NCBI GenBank assembly: GCA_934533135.1
Contig: CAKTBG010000019.1
Span: 1-50,826, forward strand
Direction of reading: 5' to 3'
Source of the DNA: an uncultured Faecalibacterium sp.
GTDB taxonomy: Bacteria; Bacillota; Clostridia; Oscillospirales; Ruminococcaceae
DNA length: 50,826 nt
In this document: positions 33,015 to 40,595 of the stretch, one piece after another
Layout of the letters: the number at the start of each line of letters is the position of its first letter
Numbering within the stretch: the stretch's first letter is position 1
Translations under genes and position numbers: made by a program
Notes under the pieces: model-generated
Told to the model about the DNA's origin: nothing
The model's database searches: none
Seen by the model: the letters and a program-made list of their open reading frames with translations, nothing else

Positions 33015-34499
33015 TTACGCATCCGACCGTGAATAGGCGTTCTTCATGCCACTGCTCAGCTCAAACAGCACTTTGTCCAGCGTATCGGCCGCAAAGCCTT
33101 TCAATGCCTTTGCAATGGCCTCGTTGCCCGCTTCCCGCAGGGCGGCACACTTGGCGGCGTCCGGTTCGGCTTTCTGCAGGGCGTCGTATTCTTTCACCAG
33201 CGCACGCGCCGCCGACAGGACGGCCAGCTCATACCGCTCGATGTGGAAGAGCGACTTGCCGTAGCTGGCGTCTGCCATGGCCGCGATCATCCGGCTGACC
33301 CAGTAGAAGCTGTCGGTCGAGACTTCGCCGGTGGTGCAGGCCAGATACTCCGGCGTCGTCTCGACGTTGGCGTAGAAGGGCACCATGGTGTTGAACGCAT
33401 TGGACGCATAGGCGATCCACTCGAGGGTGCGGTACGCTGCGGGCACATTCGGGCGCATCTGGATCAGTGCCATGAAGTCGTTGCGGTTGATGCCGATGGA
33501 GCGGTACGCGCCCTTCATGGACGGATCGCCGTAGCTGGCATAGGGATCGTAAGGCGTGCCCTGATAGTGCGACGACAGCACATACTTGACGTCCTCGGGG
33601 GTCAGCTTTTTCTCAGGCACCATGCACCACGGCAGGTCGTCGGAGAGCGGGGTGAACGCGGCATCCGCACCATCCCACACCTTGGTGTGGGGGTTCAGAT
33701 GCCGCAGCATGAACCACGCACGGGGCGTATTGTACACATGGTCGGCGTCCTCGTGGCTGCCAAACGCATCCCGGGGGTTCAGCACGCCGTTCTGCGACAG
33801 GTCCAGATGGTTCTCGGCAATGAATTCCTTCAGGTCGGGCGAGCACAGATGGTTTTTCTGGTCGCCGTAAGCGTCCTCAAGGTCGAATGCGTCGATGCCC
33901 AGCTGGTTCGGCATCACCACATAGGCATCGTCCGGCACCCGGCGGGCCATCCAGTGGTGGCCGCCGATGGTCTCGAGCCACCAGATCTCGTCCACATCCT
34001 GAAATGCGATGCCGTTCATCTCGTAGGTGCCGTATTGTTCCAGCAGGCTGCCCAGCCGCTGCACGCCCTCCCGGGCCGAGTGGATGTAGGGCAGCACGAG
34101 GTAGACGATGTCCTCCTCGCCGATGCCGCCGGGTACTTCGGGCTGACCGCCCTTGGCCGGCTGGTACACCACCAGCGGGTCGGCTCCCAGCACGCGGGGG
34201 TTCGAGGTGATGGTCTCGGTAGCCGTCATGCCGACATTTGCCGCATTGACGCCCGAAGCCGCCCAGATGCCCTTGCCCTCCACGGCGTTGGGCATGGCCG
34301 TCATCCGCATCGGATCCCCGGGCAGCGGGATCTCGACGTGCGACAGCACCGAGCGATAGACCGCCGGGTGCTCTTCCGGGTGGACGACCACAAATTTCTT
34401 GGCCGTGAAGTGCCCCGAACCCGAGTCGTCGTTGCGGGCGATCATGGTGGAGCCGTCGTAAGAAGCGTTTTTACCAACTAAGATTGTTGTACAAGCCAT
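33015..34499 (-). CDS. C69-family dipeptidase
   Basis: A 494-residue N-terminal-nucleophile dipeptidase (PepD/acid-aminase type). After the initiator Met and Ala, Cys3 in MACTTILVGKNAS is the catalytic nucleophile typical of C69 enzymes, followed by the conserved YDGSTMIARNDDSGSGH. Length and the WWLETIGGHHWMARRVPDD motif also fit. It has no signal peptide, so it acts on cytoplasmic dipeptides. The start at 34499 is preceded by GGAGGACAAG. A strong promoter is directly upstream, and a second copy of that promoter region lies at 38830-38891. Confidence 0.94.
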   Translation of the reverse strand: MACTTILVGKNASYDGSTMIARNDDSGSGHFTAKKFVVVHPEEHPAVYRSVLSHVEIPLPGDPMRMTAMPNAVEGKGIWAASGVNAANVGMTATETITSNPRVLGADPLVVYQPAKGGQPEVPGGIGEEDIVYLVLPYIHSAREGVQRLGSLLEQYGTYEMNGIAFQDVDEIWWLETIGGHHWMARRVPDDAYVVMPNQLGIDAFDLEDAYGDQKNHLCSPDLKEFIAENHLDLSQNGVLNPRDAFGSHEDADHVYNTPRAWFMLRHLNPHTKVWDGADAAFTPLSDDLPWCMVPEKKLTPEDVKYVLSSHYQGTPYDPYASYGDPSMKGAYRSIGINRNDFMALIQMRPNVPAAYRTLEWIAYASNAFNTMVPFYANVETTPEYLACTTGEVSTDSFYWVSRMIAAMADASYGKSLFHIERYELAVLSAARALVKEYDALQKAEPDAAKCAALREAGNEAIAKALKGFAADTLDKVLFELSSGMKNAYSRSDA

Positions 34500-34514
34500 T
34501 TTTCTTGTCCTCCG

Positions 34515-34576
34515 AACTGTGATACTTCGGTTTGCTGGCATTATTGTAAATCTTTTCCGGGAAACAAGCAAGCCCC
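34515..34576 (-). promoter_or_regulatory. Dipeptidase promoter region, copy 1 of a 62-bp exact repeat
   Basis: On the minus strand TTGCTT (34566-34571), a 17-bp spacer and TACAAT (34543-34548) precede the C69 start. The 62 bp from 34515 to 34576 recur without a mismatch at 38830-38891. The right part belongs to the left arm of the sulfatase terminator. Confidence 0.85.
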
Positions 34577-34610
34577 TGCACACCGAAAGCGGCGCGCAGG
34601 GGCTTGCTTG
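34565..34610 (-). terminator. Terminator after the sulfatase gene
   Basis: CAAGCAAGCCCCTGC (34565-34579) pairs with GCAGGGGCTTGCTTG (34596-34610), a 15-bp perfect stem starting right after the sulfatase stop codon. It overlaps the -35 box of the dipeptidase promoter. Confidence 0.8.
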
Positions 34611-36077
34611 TTAAAGACCTAATCTTACCAATTCTTCCTCCGGTGCCTTGGCCTCCCGCAGGGCGTCCGTCAAGAGCTGATGGTACTGTGTCTCCGCCGG
34701 GGTTCCGGCCAGATTATGCTCCTGCTGCGGGTCGGCGACAACGTCATAGAGCCGGTCATGCATGATCTTCGACTTGTAGATCTTCCGGGCCGGATACCGC
34801 AGGCAGGGGATACCGTTAGTGAAGCGGTTTCCGGGCACCAGCTCCGGCTGGTTCAGCTGCGCTTCTACGAAGAAACCGCGCATATTCGTCGGCATCAGGG
34901 TGTACTCGTAGAGGGGCGCATCCTCGTCGGCGGCTGCTTTCAGGTAGGCCATCCTGCCGTCGGTCACGCAGGTAAAGCCGCCGTGAACGCCGAACAGTGC
35001 GTGCTCCCGGATGGGCTTGCCCTCCCTCAGAGCCGGCAGGATCGAACGGCCGTCTGTCTCACCCATGGGCGAAGCATCCACGCCGAAGAGATCCAGCAGG
35101 GTCGGTGCGATGTCCACCGTGGCGGCCAGCACGTCGCAGCTGCTGCCCTCGGCGACGCCGGGAACATGAACAAAGAAGGGCAGGTGCACCAGCTCGTCGA
35201 AGGGCGGCGGGAAGTTCTTGCCAAGGCATTCGTGCTCACCCAGCAGGAAGCCGTGGTCGGTGTTCACGAAGAGAGCAGTATCCTTCCACATCTCGTGCTC
35301 GTCCATGAAGTCCAGCACCAGACCCAGATGCACATCGCAGAGGGTCATCAGGGCAGCGTACTCCTTGGCCGCGTTGTCAAGGTCGGCGCGGTAATCACCC
35401 GAGGGCACCCGGCCGTAACGGGGCCAGTTCAGGGTCTCTTCCTCGGGCAGGCCGTACAGCTTCCGGTATTTCTGGGGCACATAGAACGGCTCATGCGGGT
35501 CGAAACACTCGATCTGCAAGAACCAGTTGTCCCGGTCGGCGTGCTCGGCCAGAAAATCCAGCCCGGCCTGCACGGTCCGGGTGCCGGACATCTCGTCCTC
35601 GGTCTTCTGACGCAGGCGGTTGCGGTAATGCTGTTCTACCGAGAGGCCGGTCTTGTTCAGCGGATGGCGGTGTTCCGGCAGATCTGTCGGAACATCGTGG
35701 GCCACAAAGCGATCGCCCTCCTGCCCACGGAAGCCCTCCCAGCTGTCGTAGCGGTTGTGGTAGGTCGCGCCGCCGTCCTCCCAGTAGTGGGAGTGGTCGG
35801 TACACAGGTGGGTGTAGACCCCGCCCTCACGCAGGACCTCCATGCAGGAACGATCAAAGGGTTCCAGCGGGCCCCAGCTGCGGTACAGGAAATTGTATTT
35901 TCCGGTGTGCAGTTCCCGGCGGGCCGGCATACAGGGCAGACTGCCCGCGTAGAAGTTCTCGAACCGGGTGCAGTGCTCTTCCAGCCGCCGGAAATTGGGC
36001 AGCCAGGTCCAGTCGCAGCCGTAGTTCGGCAGAAACTTCCGGGTGAGGGTATCAAACATTACCATGATCGTTCGCAC
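34611..36077 (-). CDS. Sulfatase (formylglycine type)
   Basis: A 488-residue arylsulfatase/alkaline-phosphatase-superfamily enzyme that hydrolyses sulfate esters. The N-terminal IMVMFDTLTRKFLPNYG supplies metal ligands. Cys49 in LPCMPARREL is the C-x-P-x-R motif converted to formylglycine, and FVNTDHGFLLGEHE holds the Asp-His metal ligands. The start is GTG at 36077 with GAGGAG upstream. No signal peptide is seen, so a cytoplasmic substrate is likely. It follows the PTS gene by 29 bp, suggesting that a sulfated sugar is imported by the PTS and desulfated inside. No maturase gene is in the window. Confidence 0.92.
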   Translation of the reverse strand: MRTIMVMFDTLTRKFLPNYGCDWTWLPNFRRLEEHCTRFENFYAGSLPCMPARRELHTGKYNFLYRSWGPLEPFDRSCMEVLREGGVYTHLCTDHSHYWEDGGATYHNRYDSWEGFRGQEGDRFVAHDVPTDLPEHRHPLNKTGLSVEQHYRNRLRQKTEDEMSGTRTVQAGLDFLAEHADRDNWFLQIECFDPHEPFYVPQKYRKLYGLPEEETLNWPRYGRVPSGDYRADLDNAAKEYAALMTLCDVHLGLVLDFMDEHEMWKDTALFVNTDHGFLLGEHECLGKNFPPPFDELVHLPFFVHVPGVAEGSSCDVLAATVDIAPTLLDLFGVDASPMGETDGRSILPALREGKPIREHALFGVHGGFTCVTDGRMAYLKAAADEDAPLYEYTLMPTNMRGFFVEAQLNQPELVPGNRFTNGIPCLRYPARKIYKSKIMHDRLYDVVADPQQEHNLAGTPAETQYHQLLTDALREAKAPEEELVRLGL

Positions 36078-36106
36078 AAGAGCATCTCCTCGCTTTGGAA
36101 AATTGC

Positions 36107-37480
36107 TTATTCATAGTGGCGTGCTTTACCGACCACATAGGTCAGGACGCAAGCTGCAATCGCACCGCCAAAGTAAGAAATCAGATAGTAGAGGTACTTT
36201 CCGTCGGCTACCAACGGCAGTGCAGACATACCTGCCATACCCATTGCATTGAAAGAAACATTAAACAGACGGATCAGCGCACCGCCGACACCGGCACCGA
36301 TAGAACCAGTGATAAAACCAAAACCGGAAGGCAGACATACACCGTAAATAACTGGCTCACCCACGCAGAGGAAAGAAGTAGGAATTGCACCGCGGCAGTT
36401 CTGCTTAATCTTCGGATTTTTCGTCAGCAGGAAAATGCCACATGCCGCGCCGACCATGCCAGCGTTACTCATGACCTGCACAGACAGCAGCGGAGCATAT
36501 CCCAGAGAGTTCAGCATTTCCATGTGAATTGCACCCAAGCCATGATGCAGACCGGTAGAAATCAGCGTAGGGAAGCAAGCTGCCAGAACAAAGCCGCCAA
36601 AGACACCCGTCGTGTTCAGCACCCACATCAGGCCATTGACGATTGCATCCGAAAGCACACCGCAAATCGGCATCAGAATCGTAACCATCAATGCCGCTGT
36701 GATCAACACACTCAACGTCGGCACAAAAATGACCGCCACCTGATTGGGAATGATCTTCAGCATCAGTTTATAGATGTATTTCAGAACGATCACGCCAATG
36801 ATAACGCCAATCAGACCGCCTTTTCCTGCGGAAACGCCAAATACCTTTAAGTCGCCCGAAAGAGTCAGACAGCCAATCAATGCACCTAGAACCGGATCAA
36901 CGCTCAGCCGTTTCGCCGCTGTATAACCCACATAAATTGCAAGAAAATTGAACACACACGCATAAATAATTCCCATCAGATTGCTCAGATTCAGCAGATG
37001 GCAGTTCTGCAGCCAGACCTGTGCAGCCGTCAGCGTTTCCGTAGCGGCAATCCCATCCGCCGCAGCGCGTGTCGCTGCAACCGACTTCAGAATATTGTTG
37101 AAGCCCTGCATAATGCCGCCTGCGATCATTGCGGGCAGAACCGGTACAAAAATATCACTGACCACTTTCAGCACATTCGTCTTTTTAGGTTTTGCATCGG
37201 GAGCTGCCGCTTCCTGCACCTGTAACCCACCAATCCGCTCTTTCAGTGCCGCACACAGTTTATTGCAGACGCCGGGACCGACAACCACCTGAAGGCCATC
37301 TTTCTCGATAACGCTTAAGACGCCTTCCATCTGTTCAATTGCTGCTTTGTCCACTTTCGACATATCTTTGTATTGAATCCGGACTCGGGTGGCACAGTTT
37401 TCAACGGAAACAAAATTGCCTTCTCCGCCGGAAAGCTTTATTAAAGTTTCCGCTGCGGAATCATAGTTCTTGATTGCCAT
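36107..37480 (-). CDS. PTS transporter EIIBC
   Basis: A 457-residue PTS permease of the glucose/glucoside superfamily. The EIIB domain (residues 5-85) has its phosphocysteine in VENCATRVRI (Cys29), and an EIIC membrane domain of about ten helices follows, including CVGEPVIYGVCLPSGFGFI. No EIIA domain is fused. The ATG at 37480 is preceded by TTGGAGGATGG. It heads the leftward PTS-sulfatase operon and faces the RpiR regulator gene across an operator cluster. Substrate unknown; a sulfated or amino sugar is inferred from the sulfatase. Confidence 0.93.
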   Translation of the reverse strand: MAIKNYDSAAETLIKLSGGEGNFVSVENCATRVRIQYKDMSKVDKAAIEQMEGVLSVIEKDGLQVVVGPGVCNKLCAALKERIGGLQVQEAAAPDAKPKKTNVLKVVSDIFVPVLPAMIAGGIMQGFNNILKSVAATRAAADGIAATETLTAAQVWLQNCHLLNLSNLMGIIYACVFNFLAIYVGYTAAKRLSVDPVLGALIGCLTLSGDLKVFGVSAGKGGLIGVIIGVIVLKYIYKLMLKIIPNQVAVIFVPTLSVLITAALMVTILMPICGVLSDAIVNGLMWVLNTTGVFGGFVLAACFPTLISTGLHHGLGAIHMEMLNSLGYAPLLSVQVMSNAGMVGAACGIFLLTKNPKIKQNCRGAIPTSFLCVGEPVIYGVCLPSGFGFITGSIGAGVGGALIRLFNVSFNAMGMAGMSALPLVADGKYLYYLISYFGGAIAACVLTYVVGKARHYE

Positions 37481-37549
37481 TTTTCCATCCTCCAACATTT
37501 CATTCTGTAAGGATCCCGGGCCCTGAGATCTTGGTGTGATTTCATTATA

Positions 37550-37688
37550 CGGACAATCGTTCGCAAAATCAAGCAAAAATTGAACAATTGTCCGTATTTT
37601 GGCGTTTCTCACAAGAACATATGTCCAAATTTGGACAATATTTCAGAAAGTCCAATTTGTCCTTTGTTTTTCACTGGACGAATGTCCA
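37550..37688. promoter_or_regulatory. Cluster of palindromic operators between PTS and RpiR genes
   Basis: A perfect 16-bp palindrome, TGTCCAAATTTGGACA, is at 37622-37637. Related sites are TGGACGAATGTCCA at 37675-37688, GTCCAATTTGTCC at 37650-37662, and the pair CGGACAAT (37550-37557) / ATTGTCCG (37587-37594). All share a GTCC/GGAC half-site. They cover the likely promoters of both divergent genes, and the RpiR protein is the expected ligand. Confidence 0.78.
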
Positions 37689-37734
37689 AACTCAGAGTAT
37701 ACTATATTTGAAATGGTTATTTGAGGTGATTTCG

Positions 37735-38490
37735 ATGCCTGTACTGGAAAATCTACGCACTATTCTTCCTGAGCTGTCAAAAAACGAACGGAAGGCAGCG
37801 GATTATATGTTAAAATATCCGCAGGACATTCAACGCCGCTCTGGTGAAGCTCTTGCTGCCGATGCCGGAACCTCCCGCAGTGCCATTATCCGTCTTTGCC
37901 AAAAGTTAGGCTATCAAGGCTTCGCAGAGTTCAAGTATGCTGTAATACACGAACCGCCTTCTAATACTGGTGTTGAACCAACCGCCCTGAATCGGTATGA
38001 ATCTGCGATTCGACAACTGCGTGAAACAATAAACCCAGATACGCTTTCTGCGCTTGGAAAACGTATCGTTCAAAGCCGCCGTGTTCTTACACTTGGCAAT
38101 TATCACTCTGGTATGTCCGCACAGCAGATGGCCTTTCGTCTGAACCGTTCTGGAATCGACAGTCATGCCATCACCGACCTTACACAGATGGAAAGCTATG
38201 AATTTTTTGTCAAGGAAGGCGATACCGTTCTGATTTTTTCGTTAAGCGGCGCAGAACTTTATGAAGATGTCGTTATGCAGTACCGCAAGCGTCACGCCCA
38301 TGTAGTACTGTTTACGATGACGCCTCGTTCTCCATTGGTAAAGATGGTAGATGAAACCATTGCCCTGCCTTATGTCAGCCATGAGCCGTCCAGCTACCTG
38401 ATGGACGACGCCATCACCTTCTTCCTGATGATTGAGCTGGTCATCGAGGCGGTCCAGAAAGAGCTGGCCGCAAAGCAGCTGGAGGGCTGA
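37735..38490 (+). CDS. RpiR-family transcriptional regulator
   Basis: A 251-residue regulator. The N-terminal RpiR helix-turn-helix (residues 1-75, with SKNERKAADYMLKYP and AGTSRSAIIRLCQKLGYQGF) is joined to a SIS phosphosugar-binding domain (about 95-240, with TLGNYHSGMSAQQMAFRL and FSLSGAELYED). The ATG at 37735 has GAGGTGAT upstream; the frame is open further left without a ribosome site. It is divergent from the PTS-sulfatase operon and the operator cluster lies between them, so it probably senses the phosphorylated sugar made by that PTS. Confidence 0.93.
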   Translation: MPVLENLRTILPELSKNERKAADYMLKYPQDIQRRSGEALAADAGTSRSAIIRLCQKLGYQGFAEFKYAVIHEPPSNTGVEPTALNRYESAIRQLRETINPDTLSALGKRIVQSRRVLTLGNYHSGMSAQQMAFRLNRSGIDSHAITDLTQMESYEFFVKEGDTVLIFSLSGAELYEDVVMQYRKRHAHVVLFTMTPRSPLVKMVDETIALPYVSHEPSSYLMDDAITFFLMIELVIEAVQKELAAKQLEG

Positions 38491-38510
38491 CGGTCAAAAT
38501 CCAGTTTACT

Positions 38511-38562
38511 ACGTCAAAAGGCATCCGCCGTGTGATTTCACGCTGCGGATGCCTTTTGACGT
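38511..38562. terminator. Terminator after RpiR gene
   Basis: ACGTCAAAAGGCATCCGC pairs perfectly with GCGGATGCCTTTTGACGT (18 bp) around a 16-base loop. Confidence 0.9.
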
Positions 38563-38565
38563 TTG

Positions 38566-38829
38566 ATTCGTTTTTGTTTCTGGCGGTGCGGCCGGGTGGT
38601 TTTACGCCCTGCGGTTTCCTGTTCGTTCCGGATTCAATTTTCGTATTGATTTTTTCTGTAAATGGCACCAGTTCCGATGCACGGATGACGTAGCCGATAT
38701 GCTCTTTTCCGCCGCAGTCCGTCGCGAGCGAACCAATGCCTTCGGTAATCACATCCACAATCCTTTCATGCAGTGCGATTTTTCGACGACAAGTTTCTCC
38801 AAAATGTGCCAGATTTCAAATTCGGGGTT
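38566..38829 (-). pseudogene. Frameshifted gene remnant of unknown origin
   Basis: On the minus strand a short coding-like stretch (PEFEIWHILEKLVVEKSHCM) runs into a frame change near 38762. It continues in another frame as IVDVITEGIGSLATDCGGKE and then a charged tail rich in Arg, Lys and Asn. Joined by a one-base shift, the two give a plausible 85-residue C-terminal fragment. I do not recognise the parent protein. It begins exactly at the edge of the duplicated promoter repeat, which points to a rearrangement junction. The longest intact frame (ATG at 38758) runs past the hairpin into the antisense of the RpiR gene and is not a credible whole gene. Confidence 0.35.
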
Positions 38830-38891
38830 AACTGTGATACTTCGGTTTGCTGGCATTATTGTAAATCTTTTCCGGGAAACAAGCAAGCCCC
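38830..38891 (-). repeat. Copy 2 of the 62-bp dipeptidase promoter repeat
   Basis: It is identical over 62 bp to 34515-34576 in the same orientation. It carries the TTGCTT (38881-38886) / TACAAT (38858-38863) promoter and the left arm of the sulfatase terminator, but not the dipeptidase ribosome site or gene. It lies 76 bp after the nucleoside phosphorylase stop and reads into the gene remnant. Confidence 0.9.
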
Positions 38892-38967
38892 CTCCGGCAC
38901 TGCTTCCGATGAAGCTGCGCTCTGGCTCTTTGCGCAGTTTCCCAGCTGCCGGGCGAAACGAGATCCG

Positions 38968-39732
38968 TTACATCCTTTGCAGGACGCAGATGCAGAGCTC
39001 CAGTGCTTTTCGCAGCGAACGCTTTCCCCAATCCCGCTCCTCGTGTGCGCAGACATTCGCAAGGGAGTCGGCCGTATAGAGGATCTGCCCGAAAACAGCT
39101 CCGCGCTTTTGCGCACAGGCCGTCAAAGCGGCACACTCCATTTCGACGGTGGAACAGCCCTCGGATCTGCGATATTCCACCAGATCGCGGGTTTCCCGGA
39201 AGAACCCGTCCGTCGTCCATGTAATGCACTTCCGGAACGGAAGGTGCATGGCCAAAAAGGTCTGCTCGATGGCTTCGACCGCAGCCGGGTTCAGCGCAAC
39301 AAACCGTGCAGCGGGAAGATAATGATAGGACGTTCCTTCATCCCGCATCGCCTTTGTCGGGATCAGAAATTCATTTTCCTCCAGATCGGTCAGCACACCG
39401 CAGGAGCCCGCAGAAATAATTTTCTTGCAGCCGCAGGAGATCAAAAAATCCAGAAGCTGTGCGGCTGCGGGTGCCCCCAGCGGTGCCTGACACAAGCAGA
39501 ATTCCAGCCCATTCTGCCGGACGATATAAATGGGGTACGTTTTGGTAATGGTTTCAAAGTGTTCGGCAATGACCGCATCTGCTTCCCATGCGTAATCGTC
39601 CACCACATCGCCCAGAAAACCAAACACGCACTTTTCCGGAAGGCGCAGCTGCTCCGCCCCATGGTTGGGACGGAGCACTTCGACTGAGTCAAAATCGTAT
39701 TCCAGAAGGGGAATTTCATGTTTCTGTATCAT
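38968..39732 (-). CDS. Nucleoside phosphorylase
   Basis: A 254-residue member of the PNP/UDP family, which splits nucleosides with phosphate to base and ribose-1-phosphate. Family motifs are IISAGSCGVL (glycine-rich, near residue 95), the KAMRDEGTSYHY segment, and STVEMECAALTACAQKRG with the conserved Met-Glu-x-x-Ala. The last motif ADSLANVCAHEERDW fits the uridine phosphorylase-like branch. I take the ATG at 39732 (MIQKHEIPLLEYDFDSVEVL); no strong ribosome site is seen and the frame is open 27 codons further. It is downstream of a tRNA-type terminator on the same strand. Confidence 0.88.
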   Translation of the reverse strand: MIQKHEIPLLEYDFDSVEVLRPNHGAEQLRLPEKCVFGFLGDVVDDYAWEADAVIAEHFETITKTYPIYIVRQNGLEFCLCQAPLGAPAAAQLLDFLISCGCKKIISAGSCGVLTDLEENEFLIPTKAMRDEGTSYHYLPAARFVALNPAAVEAIEQTFLAMHLPFRKCITWTTDGFFRETRDLVEYRRSEGCSTVEMECAALTACAQKRGAVFGQILYTADSLANVCAHEERDWGKRSLRKALELCICVLQRM

Positions 39733-39792
39733 AGCGCATTTCCTTTTCCTGCTGTTCTTCCAGATCGTCCAGATCGTCGTAAAACAAAAAAA

Positions 39793-39830
39793 TACCCGAA
39801 CCTTTTTTCGCAAAGAATCAGGTTCGGGTA
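39793..39830 (-). terminator. Terminator of the lost tRNA transcript
   Basis: On the minus strand TACCCGAACC pairs with GGTTCGGGTA and is followed by a run of seven T. It lies 10 bp past the tRNA 3' end fragment, as expected of a tRNA operon terminator. Confidence 0.8.
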
Positions 39831-39839
39831 CGAACGATA

Positions 39840-39882
39840 TGGTGGAGAATTAGGAACTCGAACCCCAGACCCCCTGCGTGTG
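39840..39882 (-). tRNA. tRNA 3'-end fragment (incomplete; probable attachment site)
   Basis: On the minus strand the sequence has a GGTTCGAGTTCC T-arm and an acceptor end CTAATTCTCCACCA with encoded CCA, preceded by GCAGGGGGTC, a typical 3' anticodon-stem and variable-loop sequence. No matching D-arm or 5' acceptor half (expected GGAGAATTAG) is found upstream. It is therefore the 3' remnant left when an element integrates at a tRNA gene. A 21-nt stretch of it recurs at 48355-48375 with one mismatch, inverted. Confidence 0.7.
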
Positions 39883-40025
39883 ATGCATGATAGCTTTTCA
39901 GTTTTTAGGACGATGATTCGTTAAACAAGTTCGATTTGCTACAGATCTGCTATAAATGGAAGTATGAAGAGCTAAATAATCTATAAGCCTGTTTTGGACT
40001 TTTGTTTTCTACTGTATGTTTTCCT

Positions 40026-40562
40026 TTATGAAATCCCATTTTTTCCTATTCTGTATTTTCCTTTTGGTGCTCCCGTTTTTTTCTCTTCTTCCATTCTTTC
40101 GGATTTTGGTGCTAAATCAATAATAGATAATAAATACCAGCACGCAGTAACCGTGCTTATCAGATAGGCTCCGATAATCCAAACATAGCTGTAAAAAACG
40201 ATTGCCGGAATCACTTTATCTTCCGTATTAGTTCCCATTAATACGCTTACTATAATCAAGGCAAGTCCAACCAATAAATTTTCTTTATAGCGATATTGTA
40301 ATTCCTTGCTCGCTATCGTTGAATTTATTTTTTTCATCAGGGGCGTATTGCTTAACCCAATCAAAATTGACACCGACGTGAGAATAAATCCAGAGCAGGT
40401 TGTCGCACTTGTTATCATGGCATTTAATAGAAATTCAAGTCTCTCAATTTTTATATTTTCCCAGTGATAAAACAGCCAAAGCACTATTGGAAGAAGAAAT
40501 GCTACTAAAAAATGTTCGATTCCTATTCTTAAAATCGGAAGAATTTCCATCTTTTTCCGCAT
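40026..40562 (-). CDS. Four-helix membrane protein, partner of the adjacent soluble protein
   Basis: A 178-residue protein with four predicted membrane segments at about residues 15-31 (IEHFLVAFLLPIVLWLFY), 47-70, 95-111 (LLVGLALIIVSVLMG) and 122-147. A charged C-terminal tail (KSERMEEEKKTG) follows. The ATG has AAAGGAGATG upstream. It follows the 289-residue protein gene by 33 bp in the same operon. A small four-helix membrane protein paired with a soluble protein of about 300 residues is the layout of Kiwa (KwaA/KwaB) anti-phage systems, but I cannot show homology. The region is clearly AT-rich. Confidence 0.75.
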   Translation of the reverse strand: MRKKMEILPILRIGIEHFLVAFLLPIVLWLFYHWENIKIERLEFLLNAMITSATTCSGFILTSVSILIGLSNTPLMKKINSTIASKELQYRYKENLLVGLALIIVSVLMGTNTEDKVIPAIVFYSYVWIIGAYLISTVTACWYLLSIIDLAPKSERMEEEKKTGAPKGKYRIGKNGIS

Positions 40563-40595
40563 TATTTCATCTCCTTTCTGCGCTCACACCATATT

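Noticed and set aside
38441..38758. A 105-residue minus-strand protein starting at 38758
   Set aside because: Its C-terminal third is the antisense of the terminator hairpin and of the end of the RpiR gene; only the part above about 38566 looks coding.
39840..39960. A complete tRNA gene on the minus strand
   Set aside because: Only the T-arm, variable region and acceptor 3' strand are present; no D-arm or matching 5' acceptor strand is found upstream.
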